Shown here: piece by piece, positions 41,067 through 52,892 of the stretch
Layout of the letters: each line of letters begins with the position of its first letter
Position numbering within the stretch: the first letter of the stretch is position 1
Assembly (NCBI GenBank): GCA_949752735.1
Contig: OX457052.1
Span: 17,857,149 to 17,921,148, forward strand
Length of the DNA stretch: 64,000 bases
DNA from: Lumbricus terrestris
Taxonomy: Eukaryota > Annelida > Clitellata > Crassiclitellata > Lumbricidae
Direction of reading: 5' to 3'
Position numbers and translations under genes: made by a program
The notes under the pieces: model-generated
What the model was told of the DNA's origin: nothing
Seen by the model: only the letters and a program-made list of their open reading frames with translations
The model's database searches: none

Positions 41067-44000
41067 GTTAGCAAGGGAAAACATGCTTGTTTCTAACCAT
41101 GTATTTTTTACTATTTCATCTTTTGATCTAAAAAATTCGATTTTAAAATAGTTGTGAGCATGGATAAGTTATTTTAAACGTTAATTTAAAGCCACTTCAA
41201 TGAGATTTAGGTTATGAAAAAGTGAGCTAGGCTACATTAGGACCCATACGATGCTTGTAGGCAGTAAAACTGACTTTCTTGTAGGACCTTTTTACATGAG
41301 ACAAGATTGCTTCATTGCTGATTTGCATTACCTAGGCTAATGTAGCCTACTTAATGATGTAGGTCTACTTACGTCGTTCGTGGTGCAGAATTTAATTTTT
41401 CAAAATTGTTATAGTTTCATAGTTCTCATATGCATTTCTTGCAGATATTGTATGTTTCTAATCCCCATAGTAAAGTTAAGGGTCTTAGAGATTTCGATGC
41501 ATCGTTCCAGGACTAGTGATGGTCCAATTTTTTGTTTTTTACAGCGTGAGTGCTGCAGCTGTGCCACCGGGCACAACGGGATTCAATTTTCCAAAAACTT
41601 GAACAGTTTTGATTGTTTGTAAAATAGCCTACACTAACTCAACCCGGACAGTGGTAGGCCTACCTATCAATGTGTGTGTGGTGGCTAGGAGAATGATCAC
41701 CCACGGTTGACGGAAGTGCAGTGTCTTACGTAATATTTTAAGCTGGATATCGGACAGAGTATGGGGCTAGTTTTTCAGATGCGGAGTGGGGTATACACCG
41801 TTCAACGTTGATGTGTATGCCTGAGGATCGACAATGGGTCAACTACGGTGCCCCATGTCCCATCGGCGACCTAGGGTCTGCCCGGTGCAATGCAGGTTGG
41901 TCCAGCTATCCAGCGAAGGGTCAGTGCAGGGGTGGTTCGCGCACCCGCAGTATGACCAGCGCAAGATTGATTACGTGTACGATGGCGGTAAGTAGGCTAT
42001 TGCGGAAAGTTGAAAATGGTATGTGGATGGTGAACCGAATATAGCCAGTATGGTAGCACGCTGTCGTCAAGAGGTTTGTGGACGAATTCAGAATGACCCG
42101 CGATAACGGACAGGTGTAGATTATACGTGAAGGCAGAGTGTGACAGCGTATAAGGAGAGAGAAGGGCAATGGTGATATGCAAATTGAGTGGCTTTTATTC
42201 TGATTCAAAAGCAGACATACAGATGATGACAAAATAGCCAAGCACTGCGGACACATACATGTACATGTACAATATGCGCTAACACATCCGTGTTTTGTTA
42301 GCACATAATTAGGCCTAGAACTTGTGGGAGTAAAATACTACCACAGGCAGTCAGCACCATATCTGCCTGCAGCGCCTGACGCACATAAAAAAATTCAAAC
42401 GTTATGCAAAAATGTATCTGTGTACATTTTGACGAAATTAACTGCCTGCAGTTGAACTAATGCTTCTGTCTTCAAGGTCGAAATTACTCTGGCCACAGAA
42501 CTTATCTACTGAGGTTGTCTGATTGTTTTCACAAACTGTCAGTGAGTTCGTGTGACGACAGTTTGTGTCTCGTGTAAAGTGAATTAATCAGGGAGTTTGC
42601 AAAGCGCACGTATGGCTATAAAAAGGCCCACACGCAGTAGAAAATTAACAATTCATTCGTGAATTAGAAATAGGCTTGTTAAAATGCAAAAAATTAATAT
42701 GCCCTGAATCGATGGCCATTTCCATTCCCTTTCCAAAGTTCCTTCCAGCAATTCGGCGAAAGCTCACACTTCCGAAGGCGTGTATCGGTTGTGGAAAACG
42801 TGAATCAATGCGAGTGGCAATGGCCTAACATCGATCGAGTGATCGTTTCGTTGCACCTGGATTTAAAGTAGGCCTATAATTCGCACACGTCATCTACTGT
42901 CGACTGTCGTCCTTCCAAAGTCCACTCAAATCTGATCTGGCGCCCAAAATATTTGTCGATGAAGGTCTCGTTCCGGGACTACGCCAGCACAGATCTGCAG
43001 ATTAGATTAGAATATATTTAGTCTCATCTCTCTCCTTGCCACTTGATGCAATTGGACGCATTTTCTTCATTTTATAGGCCTATATGATGGAGTCGTTGAT
43101 GAACCACTAGCATTTGTTTGTTTGACAGAGCTGTAACGCTGTCACATGCGACCACAGGTGGCGGATAGAGGAACGAGATATAGAGGCCAAGGCACCAAAC
43201 AGAAGCGTTTCACGCTTATCTTCTGAGTTCTCTGAAGCCTTGTTTTGATAAGTGCTATAGGCCTACCGAATTTTTATATCACACTCAAAACGTTATATTT
43301 AATATTGAACAAAATGCATTGTACTCGTTGTTTTTCATCAGTAGAAGGTGAATGTTCGCCACGTTGTTGGAATCCAATAAAAACAAACCTTGGTGCCGAT
43401 GGTGCCACAAGACAGGACGGAGTTGCCAGCGAAGAGGACTGTAAGGCACTTTGCCTTAACACTGAAGCGTGCATCGCGGTCGATTGGGACAAAATCCATA
43501 ACGGATGCTGGTTCCACATGACGACACTGCCTTCATATTTTATGTCGAATGTCAATCATTGGAGTGTAACTGATTGCGCAGGTCAACCTCATCGTCACTG
43601 TCGTTTAGAACTTGTTTCACGCCTAGAAAACTTGCATTTATATATTAATTTATCCTGGAAATAATTCATCCTACTACTAATTATTGGGCATTTATAATAT
43701 TGTCATGTCGTGCTATGGCAATACTATGTTTTGCTATGTTAAAATTAATATCATATTATAACCATTATAACTAGCATAATATTTATTATAGGCCATAATA
43801 TTAAGCTACATGTATATTGTATTGTCGTGTTGTACTATATTACGACACTTTGTCACTCTGGAACCCAAGATATCTATTATCCTATGTTCACGACAAGTTC
43901 ATAAAAATTACTTTGTGCGCAAAGAGAAACCCGTTATTTAAGATAACTCTTGGCGCAATATAGCCTATAGCAAAATAGGCAATTTTTATTTTCAGAATCA

Positions 44001-47000
44001 GACCTACATGGCATGCAGAATCATTTCGCTGCATGTGCGTGAATAATTGTTTCAGATGAATGTTCTGCATACTGTTGGAGACCGGTTAAAATTGATCCTC
44101 GCGTGTCCAGGTACAATCGTCAGCCAGCTGATATTAAAGACGAGGGCCACTGCAAACTGCTCTGCAGCAATAGATTGAATTGCACGGGTGTCGACTGGTA
44201 CGAATCAAAGTGCTACTTGTCATACACAGTGGAGCCTCACACTCACGCGCCAGAAACGCGTCACTGGGACATCGAAAGGAATTTACCAACCAGCTGTCGA
44301 GGTTAGCACATAATTAATCAGAGGCGGATCCAGGGAGGCCAATCCGGCTATGACCACCCCCCTCCCAAATGGAGATTCACACAGAGCGTGCCCCTCCTCC
44401 CTTTAGCAACTGTGGCTTTGAATTCTTGTTCTGCCGATGCAGAAAAGGATAATTGGATATAAAAGTAGCGAATTGACACGACCGCAATTGGTAATTTTTT
44501 TGTAAAAATTGGTAGAAAGACTAAAAAGGTCATCATAATACGGTGACCCTTTTATTGAAAATAACATTTTAAAATAATCGGAGTTGACACGTTTTTCTGA
44601 GATTTTGGTAGAAATACTAAACAAAGTCGACAGAAATATGTCTGGTCAAAGAGGGTCGACGTGTCTCATTATTTTTTGCCCCCTCCCCCAGTTGTACACT
44701 TTTACACATTCTGGATCCATCACTGTGAGCACGTTATTCTATTACTAATTTAGCCTTCGAACTAGTAGCAATTGTAGCATTCCAAACGTGTCAACTCCGA
44801 TTATTTTCCCATCTTCTTCAATTAAAGGTTGTATTTTTATTTTGATAATGCATTGATGCATTTGGAGGAAGTTGCAGAGCGAAGGTTTAGCAACACACAC
44901 GATATAGAGATGACCCTGAAATTGCTTGCACTTGCCTTCGTTCCCCTCTCGATTATTTTCATCTGCACATTTGAAAACCTTATCAAGCAACCAGCGTTTC
45001 GCGAAATCGATTGTGTTCATCCAACAGTAACCAAACTTGTTCGCTAACTTCACTAAGAGCAGCACCGTCAACGATTACAGGAACAGAGATTCCATTCAAT
45101 ATTTGGGAGACATGTGAAGAATTCTTAATATCACTGTAGCTTATAATTATAACTATACTTATTTGCAGTAACATCATGTGCAGAGAGTTTGATTGCACAC
45201 TCCGTAGCTTTGTATTTCAGTTCTGTGGCTTTCTTCGTTGAAATTTTGAGTTGGAGCGTGTGTCTTTTGACACCAGGATTAGCCAGTTCATTTGATTTCT
45301 ATTTTTAGATAGTAAATTATTAAAATAAACCAGTAGGCCTATTTACTGATTTACGTCCATGGCACGACATTAAATGTCGTGCCATGGACGCAAGACAAAA
45401 TGTCGTTGACATTTTGTCTAGCGACATATTGTCACTGCGACATTTTGTCGGCGACATTTTGTCTTGCGACTTTTTTGTCAGGTCACCCATCTATCGTACC
45501 TACTACCACATCCTCTACTGTTAGCACTGTATCGAGTACCTTGACTCCTCTGGAGAGTTCAACTGAACCGACAGAAGACGGGATAAATGGACGTTCGTAC
45601 AATCTGCTTGCAGGTGATTTCAATTTTAATTTTAATTTTAATTTCAAAAGCTATTTTGATACAAATTTACCGAGTATTGGCGCTCATTACGAAATTGCGT
45701 AATGTGGTTTAAGTCATCGCCGTGAATTGTCATGATATGCTTTGGAATTGTTGACACATATCCGTCATTTCCCATGAGTTTAACTGAACAAAATGAGTCC
45801 AGTTAGTTGGCCTGCTTATGATGTGTTTGTGGTCAACGCCATTTAATGAAAGTTCGTCTCTTCAGTTTAAATTACGATGCAATAGCCTACAATGCGATCG
45901 GTTATTTTGTGAATATTTACGAGTTTGTAATAATATTTAGACCCATATTTACATTCGTTATGTTTTGTGAATGTTCATGCAGCTATGATTCTGATTTAGA
46001 TGTCATAATATAGTTCATTGTCCAGCAGTCATATTCTTTTTCCTAATGAGCTACCTTTGAGGACAGATAATTATAATAGGCCTATGGTGTTTCAGTTACA
46101 TGTACGTCAAGTCTGGAGACTCCGTGACGTGTTGCAATAGCAGAGCGCTTGCAGTCAACTTTAGTTGCTATTGCACAGCATATAATTAGTATGTGTCCTC
46201 CTTGGTTTCTATAGCACGACATAGGGGCCTACAATTATGTCTGATAATGGGCGGAGACTTAGGGGGACAGAGGGGACGGACCCCTGAATGTTTTGTTTAT
46301 GGTGGGGGACCGTTCATGCATGTGTCCCCCCCCATTGGTTAAGCGTGAGGACATGCATTTTCATGAATACACCGGTCACTGGTGAGGCTATAACGTTATG
46401 GATTTTTTTTATAGAAAATGACGAAATGACGAAAAAAGGTCATTAACTATTTTGGCGGGGAGAAAAGATATGTAGGCCTATGTTTTCCAAAAAATTTACC
46501 GAATGTCTAAAAAAGTCGTAAGAAAATGGAAAATGTCGTCAAAATGTCTTCGCCTCGGCGATTGCCCTTCGACCGCTTGTTCGTCCCACCCAACTTCCAG
46601 ACCAAGTCTCCGTCTACATGTATGTGTGTAATCCTTGTGGCTGTAGCACAGCGTATATCGTCAAGCACAGCGCATGTGTAATCTTTTTGGTGATTATTAT
46701 TTCACAGCGTAGTAGGCATATGCCATATGCGTCATCTTTGGCACAGCGTTTATGTGCCATCTCTGGCAGCAGTATGAAAGTGTAATGTATAGGCCTACTA
46801 TATTGTGTCATCTTTGATTGTTTTTATTACAAGACAAAGACAACAATTAGGACAAGAGGGCGAGAACGTATAGTTAAATGATGTGCAGTGTTTAATCTAG
46901 ACGTCTCTGGGGGGAAGTTCCCCCCCAGGATTGACATTTTCCCCCCCAGAAAAATTTGACGAAATGATTATTGGTTTTTAGTTACTATTTTTATCATTGT

Positions 47001-48560
47001 TTTACATGAAGTGTTATAATATACCGTGATATTATTTATTATTATATGATTATAATGACATTATTTACTACTATAATATATGATACTATCATGTTAAGAT
47101 GACCCCTTAAAATGCTGCCATTGCAATGTGGAAATTCAAAAAGTTTCTAATGGGTCACTGAAAAAGTACAGCTATTTTGTTAAGATGACCCTTTAAAATG
47201 CTGCCATTGTAATGTGGAAATTCAAAAAGTTTCTAATCGGTCACTGAAAAAGTACAGCTATTTTGTTAAGATGACCCCTTAAAATGCTGCCATTGCAATG
47301 TGGAAATTCAAAAAGTTTCTGATGGGGAGGGGCGCATCCCCTCCCCTCCCAGTCTCGGTGCTACGCGCATCACGAGCGTCCTTCGGACGCTCAATTGTCT
47401 TCCCCCCAGAAACCTCAATTTCCCCCCCCAGAGTAGGGGGACTAGATTAAACACTGAATGATGTGCGATAAATTTTATAACACATGTCAGTCACACAGGC
47501 TTACTAGTGTGCTTTCTGAAGTCACGTCTAGGAAAGAAATTATTGCATAAAACATTCAAATTAGGTTAACTGCGACGCTCCTGAAATTACACATCTAGAT
47601 ATTTAGGGGATTTGAATTACTGTGCTCACACTATATTTACTTTCATTTTAGGTGTCATTGTATTGGCGGTATTGCTGGGACTTGGTATATTTATTATAAT
47701 CGGACTCGTTATAAATACCATCAGAATTGGGCGAAGACTACATCAGAAAGGCGATATAAGAACTGTTGAGTTAGATGCCAATTATGAACATTTACGGGTT
47801 CGTAAAACGATTTCCATCTTCAGTAGTAGGCCTACATTTTAATCACACTCGTAGACTGCGTTTCTTCATCAACCCAGAAATAAGTCAAGGGTGCCTGCTT
47901 ATTCCAAATGCCCAATCCACATAAGATAAATAAAACAGGTACCGTAACCAGTACAGTTTTCTGAAGATAGAGCAGGTATTAGACATTAAAGTTAGGTGTT
48001 AGACAGATAAATAACCATGCTCCACTTGGTCAGCACTGTTCCAACAAGGTAATGATATTTATTTTGTCATAGAAATATTATACGGTATGCTGAAAGAAGC
48101 AGAATTGCAACAGGCTTATTATATAAACGTTTATTATTATTATTAGTTTCCCATGGACGAGATCGTCACAACTCATACTGCCACATTGAGCAAAGTAAAA
48201 CTGATGAACTATTGAGAAAATACGAGTTAGCCTAAATAAGAACGAGTTTAAATAGTTACGCGGACGCAGTAGTCATAGCACAGTGTCTCGCTAATTATAT
48301 AAATGACTCTGATGCGGAATCGATATGTCGCAATAGCCAGTGGCATAAAACAGATTAGCCTATGAAAGACAAATTTCTTAGTTGAGGCATTTTCGTGCCA
48401 GCACGGAATTCAATCACATAATTTATTTCGGTTTCAAATTTAAAAAACTGTTATGCATACAATGATTTAAAGAAGTTTTTTATGATTGGACTTGCAGAAG
48501 GTCGACTCAAATGTGACATCTGATGATGGAATATACATGAACATGCCAAAGACACCATAA
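40988..48560 (+). CDS. Gene C: transmembrane receptor with two PAN-like domains and a YMNM tail (6 exons)
   Basis: Predicted exons are 40988-41066, 43345-43581, 44056-44301, 45482-45613, 47652-47797 and 48498-48560. The phases are 1,1,1,1,0 and the sum is 903 bp: 300 residues and TAA. The order is signal peptide (1-26), two PAN/apple-like seven-cysteine domains (about 28-105 and 106-187), Thr/Ser stalk (188-231), TM (about 233-254) and tail with Y276-E-H-L and Y293-M-N-M. It is probably a type I surface receptor; PAN domains bind proteins or carbohydrates, and the ligand here is unknown. YMNM has both the YxxM form recognised by PI3-kinase p85 SH2 and the YxN form recognised by Grb2; function is inferred. 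Its ectodomain is closest to gene D, but its signal, TM and tail exons are closest to A and B. This is the best supported gene in the window, because every exon and phase is accounted for. Confidence 0.9.
41067..43344. other. Gene C intron 1
   Basis: 2.3 kb with scattered TAGGCCTA words. Short open frames (for example near 41808-42044) show no domain I recognise. No exon in phase 1 was found. Confidence 0.5.
43345..43581 (+). CDS. Gene C exon 2: PAN-like domain a
   Basis: The acceptor TTTCATCAGTAG is followed by phase-1 coding. It encodes ECSPRCWNPIK, EEDCKALCLNTEACIAVDWD, NGCWFHMTTLP and NHWSVTDCAG. Seven cysteines follow the pattern CxxxCW...CKxxCxxxxxCxxVDW...C...HW...C. The donor is GCAG|GTCAAC. 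Confidence 0.92.
44056..44301 (+). CDS. Gene C exon 3: PAN-like domain b
   Basis: The acceptor AATTGTTTCAG is followed by DECSAYCWRPVK, GHCKLLCSNRLNCTGVDWYE, KCYLSYTVEPH and RHWDIERNLPTSC, with the same seven-cysteine pattern. It is closest to gene D exon 57256-57513. The donor is CGAG|GTTAGC. Confidence 0.92.
44319..44725. mobile_element. hAT-like MITE, GGCGGATCCAGG ends
   Basis: CAGAGGCGGATCCAGG at the left and CTGGATCCATCACTG at the right are inverted. Internal AAAAGTTGACACG-type repeats are present. No clean target duplication was found, so the ends are approximate. Confidence 0.6.
45354..45390. repeat. Perfect 18-bp palindrome, 1-nt spacer
   Basis: 45354-45371 (CGTCCATGGCACGACATT) is exactly inverted at 45373-45390. 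It is followed at about 45393-45475 by several GACATTTTGTC motifs. Confidence 0.85.
45482..45613 (+). CDS. Gene C exon 4: stalk
   Basis: The acceptor GACTTTTTTGTCAG is followed in phase 1 by HPSIVPTTTSSTVSTVSSTL, TPLESSTEPTEDG and RSYNLLAG, and the donor is GCAG|GTGATT. It is Thr/Ser-rich and likely O-glycosylated. The acceptor pyrimidine tract falls in a GACATTTTGTC-type repeat. Confidence 0.85.
46247..46615. mobile_element. Probable MITE, GGGCGGAGACTT ends
   Basis: ATGGGCGGAGACTTAGG at the left and CCAAGTCTCCGTCTAC at the right are inverted, with G-rich subterminal DNA. No clear target duplication. It is related in style to 2497-2650. Confidence 0.55.
46886..47456 (+). mobile_element. 571-bp TIR element, AGTGTTTAATCTAG ends
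   Basis: The ends CAGTGTTTAATCTAG and CTAGATTAAACACTG are flanked by AATGATGTG on both sides (46877-46885 and 47457-47465), a 9-bp duplication, or 8 bp plus a chance match. Subrepeats of about 88 bp and C-runs fill it. It is the most complete copy of the family found at 1-198 and 7559-8120. Confidence 0.85.
47652..47797 (+). CDS. Gene C exon 5: transmembrane segment and YEHL
   Basis: The acceptor CTTTCATTTTAG is followed by [33 protein letters not shown], an acidic linker and DANYEHLR, with exit in phase 0 at CGG|GTTCGT. It is very close to gene A exon 7. Confidence 0.94.
48498..48560 (+). CDS. Gene C exon 6: cytoplasmic tail with YMNM
   Basis: The acceptor TTGGACTTGCAG is followed in phase 0 by KVDSNVTSDDGIYMNMPKTP and TAA at 48558-48560. 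DGIY aligns with the gene A tail. Confidence 0.88.
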   Translation, partial: KVDSNVTSDDGIYMNMPKTP

Positions 48561-49237
48561 GTGGATTGCGTATAAACGTAGAAACAACATGAGGATCATA
48601 GCTGAAGGAGATCCATTCGGGATGCCCTGAGTGCACGATTGGACGTTTGCGATCACTAGGTCTATGGTGTCGTTATGCCATGATCTATCTCTTACATTAT
48701 GCTGTGCTAAGTGCACGATCGAACTATCCCTAGGGCGGACAACCTAAAGAGAAAATCATTTTTGACAAGGATGTTTTTTATTTAAATGTCATGTCAACCA
48801 AATTGCGGTGTAATTTTGTCACGATAGAGATTACGGTACAGCCTACTTGTACTGGATTTAAGATGATGTGATTGATTTTAAAATATTCGACTTTGGTCGA
48901 CTCTATGGAGTATGGATGATATGTGTTTATTACCATGTATGCACATGTACAAAAATTCGGATAGTAATTTGCCTATTAAACTATATTCTTGTCCTATCTT
49001 AATCTTAAGATGAACCAAATCATTGGCAATTACTAAAGCCAGGGTCTATCACTCAACTCGGCTGAATTTTTAGGGATGGGCCTACTAATGAAACTGGTCG
49101 GACATCTTAGAAAAAGATTAGGTTCGATTATAACAAGAATTTGTGCATTTTATGCTTAAGACAATGATGGTACATTCAGAGGCATTAGGTCTACGCGTTT
49201 ACTGATTAATAGGCCTACATTGTTGGCCTATTGTTAA
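48561..49237. other. Probable gene C 3' UTR and flank
   Basis: AAATCATTGGCAATTACTAA near 49017 parallels AATCACTGGCAAACATTAAA after gene B. A block at 48675-48720 (CATGATCTATCTCTTACATT) recurs, diverged, at about 50755-50800. Confidence 0.5.
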
Positions 49238-49466
49238 CAGTGGCGGCGTTAGGGGACTAGGGGTGCTAACTCCCCCCCCCCCCCTATCAAAGGCTAAGCC
49301 TCCCTAAAAAAGGCCATCCGCGGTTTTTTGCATTGAAATGCCACGAATTTCTGCCGATGACTAAAACAAGGTCGTCAGAAATGTTGGCGGATGTAAATGT
49401 TAAATTTCCTCCGCGACACTTCAGCCCCCCCCCCCAAAAAAACTAAAAATCCTGGCGCCGCCACTG
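49238..49466. mobile_element. 229-bp hAT-like MITE, TGGCGGCG ends
   Basis: The ends CAGTGGCGGCGTTAGG and CCTGGCGCCGCCACTG carry the exact 8-bp duplication ATTGTTAA (49230-49237 and 49467-49474). Same family as 20548-20759. Confidence 0.92.
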
Positions 49467-49557
49467 ATTGTTAACTGATTAACAGGCCTACATTGTTGGA
49501 GAGCTGTTCAATGTTTAGCTGTTTATTATTCCAATGGCAACGTCCAACTCGCAGGAA

Positions 49558-50040
49558 GCCGGTGTCATAAATAAGAGTAGGCCTATCTCGCGAAACGAAG
49601 TATCCTCTCTGATGATAAAAGTTGAAAACCTCTTTCGCGTGTATTTTATTTTTGCAGACTAACTTCAATTTGCTTTGCCTTGAGCATTGCCACTACCTGG
49701 GACGTTTATTTCTACTAGTTAACTTTGTTTCATTTGTTTTTAGAGCACTTAGAGCATTTGGAATACCGTACTTAAGAACACATAGAGTCACGAGCTAACT
49801 TCGATTTGTCTTGCTTTGAAACATTGCTTAGAGCCCTTAGAACATTAGAGTCACTTTGAATTTTGATTAGAGAATAAGTTATTGATCAATTACATGTATA
49901 CGCATTTTTCAACGCTTACACGTTGGGGGGATAGAATAGTTTATTCCCCCGGAAAGGGCCCGGATACTCTAGTACCGGTATTATTCGATCCCCGGATAGC
50001 ATTTGGGGGGGGGGGAATAGAATATCCCATGACACCGGCA
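49558..50040. mobile_element. MITE of about 480 bp, GCCGGTGTCAT ends
   Basis: The ends GCCGGTGTCATAAATAAG and ATGACACCGGC are inverted. The interior (GCGTGTATTTTATTTTTGCA and TTTATTTCTACTAG) matches 10092-10551. Confidence 0.75.
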
Positions 50041-51175
50041 AATTCTCATATTTGTGGTTTTGTCCTATAGTATAAATCGAGATTGCACTAATCGAGTTTT
50101 CACGTCTTAAACATCATGAATAATAGGCCTACTGACACGAGCTAGGTCTGTAAGTATGATTTCACGTAAGGACTTATTTTTATCCAACAGACTCTTGTCT
50201 AGCTGGCGCAACAACTTTTCCATTTGGTTAAGTTACTGGCAGGATTACTAGATTTCAGTTTCATGAGGTTTGTTCCCAACACTCATGGACCCAGTATTTC
50301 TGGAGTGACGCTTTCAAAGTTGATTCTTGGATCTTTGCTTCTCATTATTGTTTGGGAGTTCTTACCTTAATTAGTAATTATTATTCCCTGGGCTATAAGC
50401 TAATCTTTGCGTAGTCAACTCCCAAATTACCCATAGGCCTTATTCTATTCTCCAATGGTGGGCTACATGTATGTAGCCTAATACAATTTGACGACTTATT
50501 GACTAATCCATGTTATTATGAGCTCAGTGGCAGGCTACCGATGCACAGATCTAAATAATATTCGATGTTACAATTGACCTATAATTGCACGCAAAACTGC
50601 TCTTAATATCGGGCCAAAGACATGCCTAGAATTGTCCTTTTTGATACACCTCGTTGGCTTAAAAAGTTGGAAAATATTAAGATTCTCATAAACACGTGAA
50701 AAGCGTTGCCTTGTAAACAGTTAGATCCTTTATTATGCGTTCACGATCATAGTCTCGTTACCATGATCTGTCTCTCGCATTATTCTCGTTGCTAAGGTGA
50801 GACATATAAAATTTGACTTAATTGCTTCTACGTTAAATGTGATAATCTTCCAAGCCGAGTCGATAGTGCTGACGTAACAACTTACGCAGCAAATTACGTC
50901 ACTGAATGCATGTTTTCATTGATTTCTATCATATAAGGTTAGATGTAAACATGCAGTGAGTATGACTGATTTCTATTATATGAGGTTAGACGCAATCGTG
51001 CAGTGAGTATGATTTCAACTGTAATCGGAAAGGTGGACTCCAAATTGCCAATAAAAGTTGATGATAGGACATAGCTTATTACAAGCGCTACGGCTTGTCA
51101 ACGGGGTTGCCCACTTAGCCTATACCATCGGAACTGACATTATATGAAAGTCGAGGTGTAACGTGGTATATGATA
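50041..51175. other. Intergenic DNA, no gene recognised
   Basis: The block at 50755-50800 resembles gene C 3' flank (48675-48720) and may be a relic of another cluster member. TTTCTATCATATAAGGTTAG is repeated near 50925 and 50970. Nothing else was seen. Confidence 0.45.
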
Positions 51176-51184
51176 ATATGAATC

Positions 51185-51535
51185 GGGACATAACTACGGT
51201 ATCGGGGACCGACGTGTCGTTTAGGTTCAGGTTTGGGCGAAACTGCAGTGTCGGGACCGTGTGTCTCGGTTAGGGTCAGGTTATGCGTCGTGAGGGTCGG
51301 TTAGGATCAGCTTAAGCGTCGTGAGGGTCGGTTAGGGTTAGTGTTAGGGTTAGTGTCGTCATTAGATACTATATACTAGGCCTATACTAAGATATTGTGT
51401 ATGCTTCGGTCCCCGATACTGCAGTTTCGCCATGAGGGCCGATTAGGGTCAGGTCAGGCGCCGTGAGGATTGGTTAGGGTTAGGGTTAGGAATAGGGTTA
51501 ATGTCTTCACTCGGTCCCCTATACTATAGTTCTGC
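51185..51535. mobile_element. Second telomere-like (TTAGGG-type) repeat element
   Basis: GGTTAGGGTTAG-type repeats are interspersed with GTCGTGAGGGTCGGTTAGG units. They are bordered by AACTACGGTATCGGGGACCG at the left and an inverted relative, TCGGTCCCCTATACTATAGT, at the right. Its layout parallels 6903-7285 but the sequence family differs. Confidence 0.6.
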
Positions 51536-52007
51536 TTGAATGGGTTGATTGGATCTGTCTGTTGACTGGACAGAGTGAGATAGAAATGCATTCGAGTAGG
51601 ACAGGGTGGTTGGGTGCTTAAGAGGTGCTCAAAAGCGCTCATTGATTTGAATTTCTAAATTTTTAGACTGATTTTAATGCAAATATTTCTAAAACCTGCA
51701 ACAATGATAGCTTTGTCTAGTGAGTGTCTATAAATAGACCCTAATATTAAATAGAGTTTCCTCCACCTCTCGCGATGGGCACCACACCTTAGCCTAGCCT
51801 AATAGCCGAAGTTGAGCAGTTGTGATGCCAAGAAATGTCTTTCTTCTTCTTTCAGTCTGGCTGGCCTTGGTAGGTATGTTCTATTCAAGATGTAAATCGC
51901 CCTGGACCGAACCTACTTCTGGAACCTTATTACACCGCACCGTTGCGTCCACTTGAACGCTGACGCTTTTCAGCGTACGAATCGCCCATCTTATTAACCT
52001 ATCTATC

Positions 52008-52071
52008 GAACAGGAGCTGTAGGAATACATCGCCAACGTTACACAGAAGAACTGGTCTCACCGAACAGAAA
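52008..52071 (+). pseudogene. Relic of a C-type-lectin exon
   Basis: One frame reads SIEQEL, stop, EYIANVTQKNWSHRTEK, then AAAAG|GTATTT. NVTQKN recurs in gene A CTLD1, and the surroundings have the layout of the segment between CTLD helix 2 and WIGL. The in-frame TAG and loss of the rest mark it as a dead exon of a further lectin gene. Confidence 0.6.
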
Positions 52072-52133
52072 AGGTATTTGATAAATTCTGTAGAAATAGG
52101 AACAAACTCTTGGTAGGCCTACATCGTTATACG

Positions 52134-52240
52134 CCATCAATCAATCAACAACCATGGGCTCAATGCCCGTAGGTGTTCGAAGCCTTCCTCACAATGTCTC
52201 TCCACTCGAGTCTGTCTTGGGTTGCATATAATGATATACG
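52134..52240 (-). repeat. LINE ORF2 C-terminal scrap
   Basis: The minus strand reads TQDRLEWRDIVRKASNTYGH, a form typical of the extreme C-terminus of RTE-like LINE ORF2 proteins, then stop. Confidence 0.55.
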
Positions 52241-52539
52241 CCATACTATATCTATTATCTAAATTATTTAAATCTAGCAATATAATTATTTTGCAATCGT
52301 CCTCATCTTTCTGCTTCTTCTCGCTCTCCTATCCGATCTATAGACCTGTCTGACGTTTTTATCCAGCGAGCTACATGTACGTTCACTGTTGCTCACACTC
52401 GATCCCTTCTGTCCGTCATTGGGACCTCCTTCTGAAATTATTGCCTGCCTTCCACTCAGTGGTTTGACTTTTCTTTCTGGATCGCTGCATGCACCTTCTC
52501 TAATCTTCTCTAATCAATTATTTTCTTGGGGGTTCTCGG

Positions 52540-52811
52540 CATGGGCGGAATTTGGCTTCCATTTTTTAGGGGGGCTAATAAACTTGGTCCAGAACGAGCG
52601 GCGCTGACAATATTTTCTCGAGTCAGCCCAAAAAGTTGATCACCATTTTTTAGTCGTCAAGTTCGAATCTCATGAATATTAATATATATTTCCAGGTCGA
52701 AAAAGTTCTTGGGGGCTGTGCCCAAAAAGATACCATTTACACGGTGAAAAACGTGAATCTGGGACTTTTGGGGGCTTAGCCCCCCCCAGTCCCTGATAAA
52801 CTCCGCCCATG
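52540..52811. mobile_element. 272-bp hAT-like MITE, GGGCGGAATTTGG ends
   Basis: The ends CATGGGCGGAATTTGG and AAACTCCGCCCATG are flanked by the exact 8-bp duplication GTTCTCGG (52532-52539 and 52812-52819). A longer relative of 2497-2650. Confidence 0.92.
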
Positions 52812-52892
52812 GTTCTCGGACTGGGAGCGCTACTGAATGGTACGGTTCAAAGCGGCGTTATGTAAATTACTAATAATGTACTTCATTGCAGC

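Noticed and set aside
41808..42044. Possible small secreted protein in gene C intron 1
   Set aside because: No signal peptide, no acceptor in the cluster phase and no recognisable domain.
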